A stretch of DNA of 64,000 bases, from contig NZ_VKDB01000002.1 in the NCBI RefSeq assembly GCF_007280555.1, positions 186,001 to 250,000 on the forward strand, written 5' to 3'. This document shows, piece after piece, positions 27,837 through 36,301 of the stretch. This DNA is from Deinococcus detaillensis (GTDB taxonomy: Bacteria; Deinococcota; Deinococci; Deinococcales; Deinococcaceae). How positions within the stretch are numbered: position 1 is the stretch's first letter; the number at the start of each line of letters is the position of its first letter. The translations under genes were made by a program, and so were the position numbers. The notes under the pieces were generated by a model. The model did no database searches. It saw nothing but the letters and a program-made list of their open reading frames with translations, and was not told the origin of the DNA.

Positions 27837-28832
27837 TCAAGTCAAAAACAGCGAGTCATCCGGGCAGGTTTCTTCCAGCCGCCCAAACAGCGCCGGACTG
27901 ATGACGCACCCGGCCAGCTCCAAAGCCAGCAGCAGCGCTCCGAAGACGGGTTCGTGATGGCTGGCTTGCCAGCGGACATCAGGACAGCTTTCCTGTACCC
28001 GCGCCATCAGCGCCTCGCGCAAAATCGGCGAGGGATGCCGCATCACGCCGCCAGAAGTGGTCAGCAGGTAATCGCCGGATAGATTCACTTTGCCCGCAGC
28101 CGCCAAGGCGTAGTCGCCCAGCGCCGCGCCGTGCTTTTGCACGAGCCTGAAGCTGGTCGGGTCGCCCGCTGCGGCGGCATCGAGCAGCACCCGCGCCAGT
28201 CGGCCCAAGTGAGCCGGAGCCGTTTGGGTGCGCCCAGTAAACGAGTGCAGCAAGGCTTCCACGCTGGGCATCTCAAAATGGGCCAGCACCCGGTTCGTCA
28301 ACTGGGTGGGCGGGTCTATGCCGAGTTCGGCGCGGTAAACGGCCCGCAACGCTACTCGGGCCAGCTCTTCTGCACCCTCGGGTTCTTGCCAGTAACTGCT
28401 GTGCCACACCCGCCCGTCTGCGCTGCGGGCGGCGATGCCCGCGCTGGTGCCGCAGGCCACTGCCACGCCGAGGCCCTCCAGCGATCCGGCCCGCAGCGCT
28501 CCCACCGCGTCGTTGACGACTTGCTGGCGCTTGGCCCAGTGCCAGCGGCGCAGCTCGCTTTCCAGCAGGGTGAAGTCTTCGGGCCAGTCCGCTCCGGTGG
28601 CGCTGAGCGTCACGGCTTGCAGCGGCTCACGGCCTACCCCCGCGTTGGTTTTGGCCGCTGCCACCGCGTCTTCCAAGTGGCGCAGGGCTTGTTCAGGCTG
28701 GACATAGATATTGCTGGGCCCGGCTCGCCCGTAGCCGCGCACCGTGCCGGAGGTGTCGGCGATCAGGGCAATGGTTTTGGTGTTGCCCGCGTCTATCCCC
28801 AAGACCAGATCGTTCGCCGCCCACTCGCTCAC
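27837..28832 (-). CDS. BadF/BadG/BcrA-type sugar kinase (N-acetylglucosamine kinase-like)
   Basis: ASKHA-fold kinase of 331 residues. LGIDAGNTKTIALIAD is the phosphate-1 motif, VAVACGTSAGIAARS the phosphate-2 and LLTTSGGVMRHP the adenosine region. The family includes the human-type GlcNAc kinase and bacterial MurNAc/GlcNAc kinases. GTG 28832 overlaps the NagB-like stop by four bases. Third gene of the GH4-NagB-kinase operon, so it should phosphorylate an amino sugar or glucose released from an imported oligosaccharide. Confidence 0.82.
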   Translation of the reverse strand: MSEWAANDLVLGIDAGNTKTIALIADTSGTVRGYGRAGPSNIYVQPEQALRHLEDAVAAAKTNAGVGREPLQAVTLSATGADWPEDFTLLESELRRWHWAKRQQVVNDAVGALRAGSLEGLGVAVACGTSAGIAARSADGRVWHSSYWQEPEGAEELARVALRAVYRAELGIDPPTQLTNRVLAHFEMPSVEALLHSFTGRTQTAPAHLGRLARVLLDAAAAGDPTSFRLVQKHGAALGDYALAAAGKVNLSGDYLLTTSGGVMRHPSPILREALMARVQESCPDVRWQASHHEPVFGALLLALELAGCVISPALFGRLEETCPDDSLFLT

Positions 28833-29524
28833 ACCCAGGCGGCCTCGTCCGCGATGACCGTTAGCGGGGTGCGCCGCAGCAGCGAGGCGGGCAAATCGGG
28901 GGTCGGCCCATCTTCCAGTGCTGAGCGCAAGACGGCGCGTTTGTGCGCTCCGCTGACCAGCAGCAGGGTCTTCCGGGCTGCCAAAATAATGTCCATTCCG
29001 GCGGTGATGGCCTGCTTCGGCACTGGCAGCTCGCCCCAGTAAGCGGCATTGCTCGCCAAACTCTCGGGTGTCAACTCCAGCACGCGGGTCGGTACGTCAG
29101 CGGGGCTGGGCGGTTCGTTGAAGCCGAGGTGTCCGTTTGGCCCCAGTCCCAAAATCGCCAAGTCGAGCCCGCCGAGCGCGGCAATATCCGCTTCAAAAGT
29201 ACGCGGGTCTTCCAGCTTGACGGTGCGGTGAATGCCCAGCGGTTCCACGAACGACCTGAGCATCCAGCTCCACAAACTGCGCGGGTCGTCTTCAGCCACG
29301 CCCAGGTATTCGTCGAGCTGCACGGCCACCACGCGGTCCATCTGCAGCTCACCGGCCCGCACCCGCCGCGCCAACTCTGCGTAAGTCGGCATGGGGGTGT
29401 TGCCAGTGGCGACCAAAATGCTCAAATCGGGCTTGGCGCGAACCTGCTCGGCGATAAAGTCGGCGGCGGCGGTGGCTAGCGCCTGCGAATCCGGCTGAAT
29501 GTTGAGCTTCACGCCGCCGACCAT
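28829..29524 (-). CDS. nagB: Glucosamine-6-phosphate deaminase-like protein (NagB/6-phosphogluconolactonase superfamily)
   Basis: 231 residues. VATGNTPMPTYAEL is the phosphate-binding loop, VAVQLDEYLGV carries the catalytic-base aspartate region and LGLGPNGHLGFNEPPSP is the NagB signature. Expected reaction: glucosamine-6-phosphate to fructose-6-phosphate and ammonia. ATG 29524 overlaps the GH4 stop (TGATG); GTG 29530 or 29527 are alternatives adding one or two residues. Middle gene of the operon. No NagA deacetylase is present in the window. Confidence 0.85.
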   Translation of the reverse strand: MVGGVKLNIQPDSQALATAAADFIAEQVRAKPDLSILVATGNTPMPTYAELARRVRAGELQMDRVVAVQLDEYLGVAEDDPRSLWSWMLRSFVEPLGIHRTVKLEDPRTFEADIAALGGLDLAILGLGPNGHLGFNEPPSPADVPTRVLELTPESLASNAAYWGELPVPKQAITAGMDIILAARKTLLLVSGAHKRAVLRSALEDGPTPDLPASLLRRTPLTVIADEAAWV

Positions 29525-30822
29525 CACCACAGCCGCTCCGGCAAAAACTGGCGGTGGGCGCGGGCGAGTTCGTCATACAGCGTCTGGGCCAGCGGTAAAG
29601 TCCGGACTAAGGGGTTGCTCGTCAGCGCTGCAATAGCTTCTTTGCGGCTGCCACTCCAAGCGGCGTCGGCGGCGAGCTGCTGGTATTCGCCCAGAGCGCT
29701 GAGCAACCCGCGAACCGGCGGCGGCACCCGGTAGCCGCCAAGAGGCCTTACGCCTTGCCTGTTAACCAAGCACGGCACTTCCACCACCCGCGAATCGGGG
29801 AAATCCTGAATGGCCCCCGCGTTCGCCACATTGGTCGGCCAGATTTCGTTTTTGTCGTTGAAGAGGGCGTCCATCACGTCTACGGCGACTTCGAGCTCAA
29901 AAATGCCGCCGCGTGAGAGCTCAGGTTCGAGCACCGGGTTCTTGGCGTCCAGTTGCTGGCGGTAGTGCTGCCAGTAGCTCGGCACGTCTCTAAGGATGTC
30001 CTCGGCGCGGGTGGTCGGCTTGTCCAAGAGCTCCCGCAGCATCTCGCGCTCAAAGTAGTAATACTTCATGTACGAGGCGGGCAGGCTGTCCATCTGCACC
30101 GCCAAGCTGATCCAGCACCGCGCCCAGTCGTCGCTGATGCCTTCTGCCAGCTTTTGCGCCAAAATCGGCAGCATCGGCTGGCCGTCATACTCGGCCCCGC
30201 CACTTCGGGTCTGAGCGCTCCAGCAAGCATGATTGAGGCCCAGCATCACCGCCCGCACCTTGGCGGGGTCGAGTCCGGCGAGTTCTGCAATCTCCTGCGG
30301 AAAGACAATCGGGCCTTCGCACAGCGACACCACCTTGATGGCCGAGTGATCTGCCACCGCCTGAGCCACGATATTGACTGGATTGGTGTAGTTGAATAAG
30401 GTGGCGTCGGGGCAAATGGCCTGCATGTCTTCCACCAAGCCCCGGGCGATGTGAATGGCCCGCAGCGCCATAAAAAAGCCGCCTGCTCCCTGCGTTTCCT
30501 GCCCGATCGCCCCGTGATGCAGCGGAATGCGCTCGTCTTGGGCGCGGGCCTCGAAGCCGCCGGGCCGGTAACTCGACAGCACCCCGTCGCAGCCGTCTAG
30601 GGCCGCGCGTCTGTCGGTGGTCGCGCTGATCTTGAGGTCTGCGCCCTGCGCCGCCGCCATCTTGCGCGACAACCGGCACACCAAGTCCAGCCGCTCCTCG
30701 TCGATGTCTTGCAGCACGATTTCCGAGCCGGAGAAGTTGGCGGCCTGCCGAATAAATGAGGCGACAGTGCCGGGGGCGCGGGTGCTGCCGCCGCCGATGT
30801 AAGCGATTTTGACTTGAGCCAT
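29524..30822 (-). CDS. Glycoside hydrolase family 4 enzyme (6-phospho-beta-glucosidase type)
   Basis: 432-residue cytoplasmic enzyme of the NAD- and Mn-dependent GH4 family. KIAYIGGGSTRAPG is the NAD-binding N-terminus. NYTNPVNIV contains the TNP form of the metal-site motif found in beta-type members, where alpha-type enzymes have CNP. MLGLNHACW is the second family block. ATG 30822 has GGAC about ten bases upstream; a longer reading to 30858 is unsupported. First gene of the GH4-NagB-kinase operon, with a LacI-type operator about 80 bases upstream of the start. Confidence 0.87.
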   Translation of the reverse strand: MAQVKIAYIGGGSTRAPGTVASFIRQAANFSGSEIVLQDIDEERLDLVCRLSRKMAAAQGADLKISATTDRRAALDGCDGVLSSYRPGGFEARAQDERIPLHHGAIGQETQGAGGFFMALRAIHIARGLVEDMQAICPDATLFNYTNPVNIVAQAVADHSAIKVVSLCEGPIVFPQEIAELAGLDPAKVRAVMLGLNHACWSAQTRSGGAEYDGQPMLPILAQKLAEGISDDWARCWISLAVQMDSLPASYMKYYYFEREMLRELLDKPTTRAEDILRDVPSYWQHYRQQLDAKNPVLEPELSRGGIFELEVAVDVMDALFNDKNEIWPTNVANAGAIQDFPDSRVVEVPCLVNRQGVRPLGGYRVPPPVRGLLSALGEYQQLAADAAWSGSRKEAIAALTSNPLVRTLPLAQTLYDELARAHRQFLPERLW

Positions 30823-30900
30823 AGCAGGGAGTCCTTTTGCCGAGTGTAGGCAAGCCACTGGGTTAAATACCGATGGGTTGAAGGCCGAGTCGAGTAAAGC

Positions 30901-30915
30901 ATGAAAACGTTACAT
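30901..30915. promoter_or_regulatory. Predicted LacI-type operator upstream of the GH4 operon
   Basis: ATGAAAACGTTACAT differs at one base of 15 from the perfect inverted repeat upstream of the LacI-family gene (34064-34078). It lies 79 to 93 bases before the GH4 start codon, upstream of a TACACT box near the start. Confidence 0.6.
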
Positions 30916-30961
30916 CGGACGCCAGAGTGATCGGCCCTTGAGTTCTCGGCACTGGAAGAAA

Positions 30962-30996
30962 AAGCCGCCCAACCTGTTTGCAGGACTGAGCGGCTT
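30962..30996 (-). terminator. Intrinsic terminator after the family 5 binding-protein gene
   Basis: On the minus strand AAGCCGC and GCGGCTT form a stem enclosing a smaller CCTG/CAGG hairpin. It is followed by CTTTTTCTT. It separates the binding-protein gene from the GH4 operon. Confidence 0.75.
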
Positions 30997-31046
30997 CGGT
31001 GTCGGTTGCTTCTGGGTCGGTTGCGTGTGCCTCAATCCGTCAAAAT

Positions 31047-32687
31047 TTATTTGGGTTTGACGTTGAGGTACATCAGGCGTGCGCCGATGCTGTCGTCGGG
31101 GCTGGCGTCGTTGTAGGGATTGGCGGCGGTGGGGAAGCCGGTAAAGCGCGAGGTGTTGTACAAGTTAAACTGCGTGCGGTCGGTCAGCGGCACCCAAGGC
31201 GCGTCTTTCATCACGGCGCTGACCATCACGGCCACGGCTTTTTTCTGAGTCGCCAAGTCGCTGGTCGAGCGGAAGGTTTGCAGCGCCTTGGTGATATCGG
31301 GGTTGGTGTAGCGAGACAAGTTGCTGGGCGCAATTTTGCCGGCAGCGGCGCTGAGTTCGGGAGCGAACGACTGATAAAAGAGGTAGTAGGGCGTCGGGCC
31401 GTTGCCCCAGCCCCAACTGATGCCCATGTCGTAGGTGGCGCTCTGCATACTGCCGGAATAACCCGCCCAAGCTTGCTGGTCAATGCTGGTGTTGATGCCG
31501 AGTTGCTTGAGGTTGTCACCGACCACCTGCGCCATGGTAATAAAATCGGTCCAGCCCGCGCCCACCAAAATGCGGTAGCTCGGCAGCGGCTTGCCGTCTT
31601 TGCCGAGGCGCACGCCCTGGGCGTTTTTCTTGTAGCCAGCGGCGGTGAGGGCGGCGTCAGCGGCGGCGGGGTTGTATTTGCCCCCCATGTTCTTGTCGCT
31701 GGCCGAAAGCCACTTGTCTTGCTGGGCCGGAATGATGGCCGAGGGCGCTGAGGCAGGCACGGCCCCCGCGTAAGCTTTTTGGGCGACTTCCTTGGTGTTG
31801 ATGGCGCTGGAGACGGCCCGCCGGAAGCCTGCGTCGCTAAACGGCGCTTTGGTGGTATTGAAGTACAAGAAATTACCGTTGTTGGTGGGCCACCAGTACT
31901 CGGTGTTCTTGTTTTGCTTGGCAAACGCAATCGGATCGGAGATGCCCACGTAGCCGTAATCGGCGTCGCCTTTAATCAACTTGAACAGCGCGGCGTCGTT
32001 GCTGCTGGTCGAGAGCCACACCACCGCGTCCACGTACGGCTGACCCTTGAGCCAGTAATTGGGGTTTTTGAGGACACGCAGTGCCTGCTGGCTGTAAGTG
32101 TCGGTCACGAATGGCCCGGTGCCAATGGGCTTGGCGTTGGTGTAGGTTCCGGGGTCGGTGACGCTGGCCCACAGGTGCTGAGGCACGATAGGTTGCTGCG
32201 CCAAAAACTGAAAAGTCGGGGTATTGGCTTTGTCGAAGGTGAAGACCACCGTGTTGGCGTTGGCGGCCTTGGCGCTGGTCAGGCCGTTTTTCCAGACACC
32301 GGCCAAGTCCAGTACCGGATACTTTTTCATGTAGTTAAAAGTAAAGGCCACGTCGTCCGCGTTGAAAGCTTGATTGTCCGTCCATTTCACGCCGCTGCGG
32401 GTCGTTACCGTCAGGGTTTTGTTGTCTTTGCTCCAAGCGTACTTGGTGCCCAGTACCGGCGTCACTTTGCCGTTGAGGCTGTTGACGAAAAATAGGCTTT
32501 CGTAAATGGCCGAGTTGGTCGGCAAGAGGTGTTGGCTGTTGGGCAAGAAGGGATTGAAATTCTGAGCGCCCCACGGATCGTTTCTGACCACCGTGAAAGT
32601 GCTTTTGGGATTTTGGGCGTAAGCGGCGCTGCTGAGGGCAGCCGTAAGGACGAGAGCGAACTTGGCGAAGGTTTTGGCGTTTTTCAT
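31047..32687 (-). CDS. Family 5 ABC transporter substrate-binding protein (peptide/oligosaccharide type)
   Basis: Exported binding protein of 546 residues, the usual length of DppA/OppA-like proteins. A signal peptide ends near SAAYAQN. The mature protein has the SBP_bac_5 blocks TLTVTTRSGVKWTDNQAFNADDVAFTF and PIGTGPFVTDTYSQQ. In this branch the ligand is often an oligosaccharide such as a beta-glucan or chito-oligomer, and the flanking GH4, GH3 and GH84 genes favour sugar, which is inference. Probable partner of the permease/ATPase operon at 41.1-45.2 kb. It stands alone between its own promoter region and a terminator. Confidence 0.88.
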   Translation of the reverse strand: MKNAKTFAKFALVLTAALSSAAYAQNPKSTFTVVRNDPWGAQNFNPFLPNSQHLLPTNSAIYESLFFVNSLNGKVTPVLGTKYAWSKDNKTLTVTTRSGVKWTDNQAFNADDVAFTFNYMKKYPVLDLAGVWKNGLTSAKAANANTVVFTFDKANTPTFQFLAQQPIVPQHLWASVTDPGTYTNAKPIGTGPFVTDTYSQQALRVLKNPNYWLKGQPYVDAVVWLSTSSNDAALFKLIKGDADYGYVGISDPIAFAKQNKNTEYWWPTNNGNFLYFNTTKAPFSDAGFRRAVSSAINTKEVAQKAYAGAVPASAPSAIIPAQQDKWLSASDKNMGGKYNPAAADAALTAAGYKKNAQGVRLGKDGKPLPSYRILVGAGWTDFITMAQVVGDNLKQLGINTSIDQQAWAGYSGSMQSATYDMGISWGWGNGPTPYYLFYQSFAPELSAAAGKIAPSNLSRYTNPDITKALQTFRSTSDLATQKKAVAVMVSAVMKDAPWVPLTDRTQFNLYNTSRFTGFPTAANPYNDASPDDSIGARLMYLNVKPK

Positions 32688-32731
32688 GAGTGTCCTCCGA
32701 GAGGAAGTGGGGGTTTTGGAGGTGCTAAAGC

Positions 32732-32743
32732 CGTAAGTTTACG
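32732..32743. promoter_or_regulatory. Possible operator upstream of the binding-protein gene
   Basis: Perfect inverted repeat CGTAA-GT-TTACG, 45 bases before the start codon. It shares GTAA/TTAC half-sites with the LacI-type operators but has a 2-base spacer instead of three. Confidence 0.35.
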
Positions 32744-32884
32744 AGTGGATGTCTAGAGGTATAGGCGTTTGGGCCGCCCGACACTGTATCTCTGGTCAAT
32801 GTCTAGCCCGCTGGGGAAAGGAAGCTGGGAAGCTGCTTGTTTGAGAGCAAATTGAGCGCCTCCTTCACCTCTGGCCCGCGCTGC

Positions 32885-34003
32885 TTATTCGGGCGGCCCA
32901 GTGGACTCACGCCGCACCAGTTCCGGCATAAAGGTCAGCGGCCCACCGCTCTGCCCCTCCAGCAAGCGCAGAGCCAGATTGGCCGCCGCCACGCCCATCG
33001 GGTAAGCGGGCTGGCGGATGCTGGTCAGGCGCGGGTAGAGCAGCGAGGCGATCACCGCGTCGTCAAAGCCGATGACGGCCACTTGCTGCGGCACCCTCAG
33101 GCCGCGCCGGTGCAGCGAGCGCAGCACCCCGGCGGCCATCAGATCGCCCGCCGCGAAGATGCCATCGGGGAAAGTGTCGCCGGGGAACGTGCCAGCAGGC
33201 GTACTTCCAGCTGAGCTTGTCCATCCTGAACCTCCCCCTACCGCACCGCCCAGCAGCGCTTCGCCCGCCCGCAAGCCCGAAACTTCGGAATAATCGCCCC
33301 CGAAGCGGCGGTAGGTCAGTCCGGCCCCGGCCACCACCCGCGCAAAGCCGCGCTCGCGCTCGGCACTCTCGCGGCCCTCCGCGCCCACGTAGGCGAGGCG
33401 GCGGCGCTGTGAGGCCAGCAGTTCGTGGGCGGCCAGCGCTCCGCCCGCTTCGTTGTCGAGTTCGACCCGGTGCGGCAAACCGCTGACCTCGGGCGCGACG
33501 TGAATCCAGCCCGAATGCCGCTGCAACGGAAGCAGTGCGCCCAAGCGCGAATTGATGACGATCCCGCCGTCGAGCGCGTGCCTAAGCAGGTGCTGGGCCG
33601 CGCCGCGTTCGGCAGCCTCGTCGTCGTGGCTGGAGGCCAGCAAAATGCTCATGCCGTGACGCCCCAGCACGTCTCCGATGGCCCGAATTATTTCGCCGTA
33701 AAGCGGAAAAGCCACGTTCGGCACGATCAGGCCGACCAAATCGCTGCGCCCGCGCACGAGGTTGCGGCCCAGCGGACTCGGTTTGTAGTCCAAGGCGGCG
33801 GCCCACTCCACCACGCGCTGGCGGGTCTGGGGACTGACCACGCCTTCGTTACTGAGGGCGCGGGACACGGTGGCGATAGAGACGCCGGCTTGCTTGGCCA
33901 CTTCACGGATCCCCGCACCGCGCACCTTCTCACTTTGCACTTTCTTACTTGACAAGGCCGCTTTTTGCGTCGCTGGGCGCGGGCTCGGCTCGGTTTTCGG
34001 CAT
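32885..34003 (-). CDS. LacI-family transcriptional regulator
   Basis: 372 residues. After a basic N-terminal extension of about 28 residues comes the LacI helix-turn-helix (IREVAKQAGVSIATVSRALS) and hinge, then a sugar-binding domain (LVGLIVPNVAFPLYGEIIRAIG). A Gly/Ser/Thr-rich insertion of about 20 residues interrupts the C-terminal domain before GIFAAGDLMAAGVL, which is unusual. A strong GAGGGAGG ribosome site precedes ATG 34003. Near-identical operators at its own promoter and at the GH4 operon suggest it represses both until sugar arrives. Confidence 0.9.
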   Translation of the reverse strand: MPKTEPSPRPATQKAALSSKKVQSEKVRGAGIREVAKQAGVSIATVSRALSNEGVVSPQTRQRVVEWAAALDYKPSPLGRNLVRGRSDLVGLIVPNVAFPLYGEIIRAIGDVLGRHGMSILLASSHDDEAAERGAAQHLLRHALDGGIVINSRLGALLPLQRHSGWIHVAPEVSGLPHRVELDNEAGGALAAHELLASQRRRLAYVGAEGRESAERERGFARVVAGAGLTYRRFGGDYSEVSGLRAGEALLGGAVGGGSGWTSSAGSTPAGTFPGDTFPDGIFAAGDLMAAGVLRSLHRRGLRVPQQVAVIGFDDAVIASLLYPRLTSIRQPAYPMGVAAANLALRLLEGQSGGPLTFMPELVRRESTGPPE

Positions 34004-34373
34004 GGCCCTCCCTCAGAATGAAAAAGTGAGCTGTTTAGAGCGGACGGAACAGACAAATCGTCGATGTAAACGTTACATGTGTTGGTAAGGCCAGCCTAAG
34101 AGCTGGGCGCTCCAAAGTCAAGCGCAGTGGAGCGTGGGCGGCGATCATGCGCCGAAGTCCGGGGCACCAATCCACCGCCTTGCAAAATAGATTGCAATTG
34201 GGTAAGATTTGCAAAATAAAATACATTTTTAGCCCCCCCACCTTTTGGCCGTGTCGTGGTTTAGTTCGCTTCACCGTTCGCCCTCTTGAAGATTCAGTCA
34301 GAAGGAGTCGCCGTGTCGTTAGCCCAAGTGAGTGCTGGAGCTTATCTCAAACCTCCCTGTCTAGGTCGCTGCT
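34004..34373. other. Divergent control region between the LacI regulator and the racemase gene
   Basis: 370 bases containing the regulator's operator (34064-34078), an AT-rich stretch around 34185-34235 that probably holds promoter elements, and at the right end a short upstream reading frame with a strong ribosome site (34313). No further gene is seen. Confidence 0.5.
34064..34078. promoter_or_regulatory. Predicted LacI-family operator, perfect inverted repeat
   Basis: ATGTAA-ACG-TTACAT: two perfect six-base half-sites around a three-base centre, 61 bases upstream of the LacI-family start codon. The form is close to catabolite-type LacI operators. Confidence 0.65.
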
Positions 34374-34384
34374 GTGCGACTTGA
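34313..34384 (+). CDS. Possible 23-codon leader peptide overlapping the racemase start
   Basis: GTG 34313 follows GAAGGAG (34301-34307) by five bases, one of the best ribosome sites in the window, and reads [16 protein letters not shown] then LGRCCAT before TGA at 34382-34384. Three of the last eight residues are cysteine. The racemase start GTG 34374, in another phase, lies inside its end and has no good ribosome site of its own, so translation may be coupled. It is too short for any homology judgement. Confidence 0.45.
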   Translation: MSLAQVSAGAYLKPPCLGRCCAT

Positions 34385-35510
34385 CCGCGCCGAGCTTCGC
34401 CTCGTTTCGCTGCCGCTCCTAAAGCCCTTCCGCACTTCGTTTGGAGTGATGAATGGCAAGACGTTCGTGCTGCTACGCCTCTTCGGTGAGGGACTGGAGG
34501 GCGTGTCAGAAGGCGTCATGGACGTGCGGCCCGATTTCCGGGAGGAAACCACCAGCGGCGCACTAGCCCTGCTGCAAGAAACCATTTTGCCGAGCGTGCT
34601 GGGCCAAGACTTCGCCAACCCCGAACACCTGATGCGCCATTTATCGGGAATCCGCGGCAACCGGATGGCGCTGGCGTCCGTCGAAATGGCCTTCTGGGAT
34701 TTGTGGGCCAAGAGTCTGGGGCTGCCGCTCTCTACCGTGCTGGGCGGCGTCAGAAACGAGGTGGCGGTGGGCGTGTCGCTGGGCATCCAGCCGAGCATCG
34801 AGGCCACCGTGGACTCTGCCGTGCGCCACGCCGAGCAGGGCTACAAGCGCATCAAACTCAAGATTCAGCCGGGCTGGGACGTTAAAATGGTGCGGGCGGT
34901 CAAGGCGGCACTGGGTGACTTGCCGGTCACGGTGGACGCCAATGCCGCGTACTCGCTGGGGCAGATCAACACCCTGCGCGAACTCGATACACTCGGCCTC
35001 GATTACATCGAGCAGCCACTGGCCTGGGACGACATGCGCGACCACGCCAAGTTGCAAGCCCTGATGCAGACGCCGCTGTGCTTAGACGAGTGCATCACCT
35101 CGGCACAGGACACCCGCAAGGCGCTGGAAATGGCTGCTTGCCGCCTGATCAACATCAAAGTCGGACGGGTCGGCGGTCACTTGGAAGCGCGGCGGATTCA
35201 CGACGTGGCCGCTGCATTCAGCGCTCCGGTGTGGTGCGGCGGGATGCTGGAAAGCGGAATCGGCAGAGCGCACAACATCCACCTCGCCACACTGGAAAAC
35301 TTCACCAAGCCCGGCGACACCAGCAGTTCCTCGCGGTACTGGGCACGCGACATTGTTCATGAACCGCTGGAAACGTCGGGCGGCATGATGCCCGTTCCGG
35401 GGGGTGCGGGCATCGGCGTCACGCTGGACTTGCCGTTTTTAGACACGCTGACACAGATGAAGGTGGACGTAAAACCGCAGCGCACTTCCGCCGCGCCAGC
35501 CGTACCTTGA
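34374..35510 (+). CDS. menC: N-acylamino-acid racemase / o-succinylbenzoate synthase (enolase superfamily)
   Basis: 378-residue enolase-superfamily enzyme. Catalytic lysines lie in KRIKLKIQP (K161 and K163) and [10 protein letters not shown]; metal ligands are in [14 protein letters not shown] and LDECITS. The sequence belongs to the NSAR/OSBS group whose Deinococcus and Amycolatopsis members racemise N-acyl (N-succinyl) amino acids. No other menaquinone genes are nearby, whereas an acetyltransferase of the type paired with N-succinylamino-acid racemases overlaps its end, so racemase is the likelier role. Starts at GTG 34374. Confidence 0.85.
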   Translation: MRLDRAELRLVSLPLLKPFRTSFGVMNGKTFVLLRLFGEGLEGVSEGVMDVRPDFREETTSGALALLQETILPSVLGQDFANPEHLMRHLSGIRGNRMALASVEMAFWDLWAKSLGLPLSTVLGGVRNEVAVGVSLGIQPSIEATVDSAVRHAEQGYKRIKLKIQPGWDVKMVRAVKAALGDLPVTVDANAAYSLGQINTLRELDTLGLDYIEQPLAWDDMRDHAKLQALMQTPLCLDECITSAQDTRKALEMAACRLINIKVGRVGGHLEARRIHDVAAAFSAPVWCGGMLESGIGRAHNIHLATLENFTKPGDTSSSSRYWARDIVHEPLETSGGMMPVPGGAGIGVTLDLPFLDTLTQMKVDVKPQRTSAAPAVP

Positions 35511-36301
35511 ACAGTCGTACCTTGAATCCGCCCGCCGCCCTGCATATTCGGGAGCTGAGTGGGCTGGGCGAACTCGCCCTCACGCCGCCCCTGGCACGGG
35601 CTGTCTGGGGTGAGGGCGACCATCCGGAAGACCCCGGCTTGCTGCTGGCGGTGCAGCATATCGGCGGTCTGGTGGCGGGCGCGGTAGACGGAGACGGGCA
35701 AATCTGGGCGTATCTGGTCGGTTTGCCCACCAAAGACGCCGGCACCCAGCACTCGCACCGCCTCGGCGTGCATCCGAGCGCCCGCAAGCAGCATCTGGGT
35801 GAGAAACTCAAGCGTTTTCAGCGCGAGTGGTGTTTGGAACGCGGCATTCAGATGATTCGCTGGACGTTCGACCCGCTCCTGCTCGTCAATGCTCACCTCA
35901 ATATTCACCGGCTGGGCGCGGTGGTCGGCACCTTCTTACCCAACTACTACGGCCAGATGGGCGGCATCAACGCGGGAGCGCCCTCAGATAGGTTTGAAGC
36001 CGAGTGGGTACTGGACAGTGAACGTACAAGGGCGCATCTGACTGGACAAGTCACTGAAGTCTGGCCCGCTCAAGCCTTTGATCCCCTCAAGGACAAGTTG
36101 CCCGCCACCTTGCCAGAGCAGCTCGCCGTTAGCATTCCGAAAGACTTTTACCGCTTGCTGCGCGAAGATCAGGCGCAGGCACTGGGCTGGCGGCTTAAAA
36201 CCGGCCCGCTGTTCACCCGACTCTTTTCGGAAGGCTACAGCCTGACAGACGTGAGCCTCAGCCGCGAACATTATTTATTTGAACGCGGAGCCGAATGCTG
36301 A
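35507..36301 (+). CDS. GNAT-family N-acyltransferase (COG3375 type)
   Basis: 264 residues. [27 protein letters not shown] contains the acyl-CoA-binding R/Q-x-x-G-x-G/A-like loop in a relaxed form, followed by [25 protein letters not shown] and [11 protein letters not shown], typical of this racemase-linked GNAT branch. In characterised neighbours this protein succinylates D-amino acids before racemisation. TTG 35507 overlaps the racemase stop (TTGA); CGTACCTTGAA is repeated at 35501-35511 and 35516-35526, so TTG 35522 is an alternative start. Confidence 0.78.
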   Translation: MNSRTLNPPAALHIRELSGLGELALTPPLARAVWGEGDHPEDPGLLLAVQHIGGLVAGAVDGDGQIWAYLVGLPTKDAGTQHSHRLGVHPSARKQHLGEKLKRFQREWCLERGIQMIRWTFDPLLLVNAHLNIHRLGAVVGTFLPNYYGQMGGINAGAPSDRFEAEWVLDSERTRAHLTGQVTEVWPAQAFDPLKDKLPATLPEQLAVSIPKDFYRLLREDQAQALGWRLKTGPLFTRLFSEGYSLTDVSLSREHYLFERGAEC

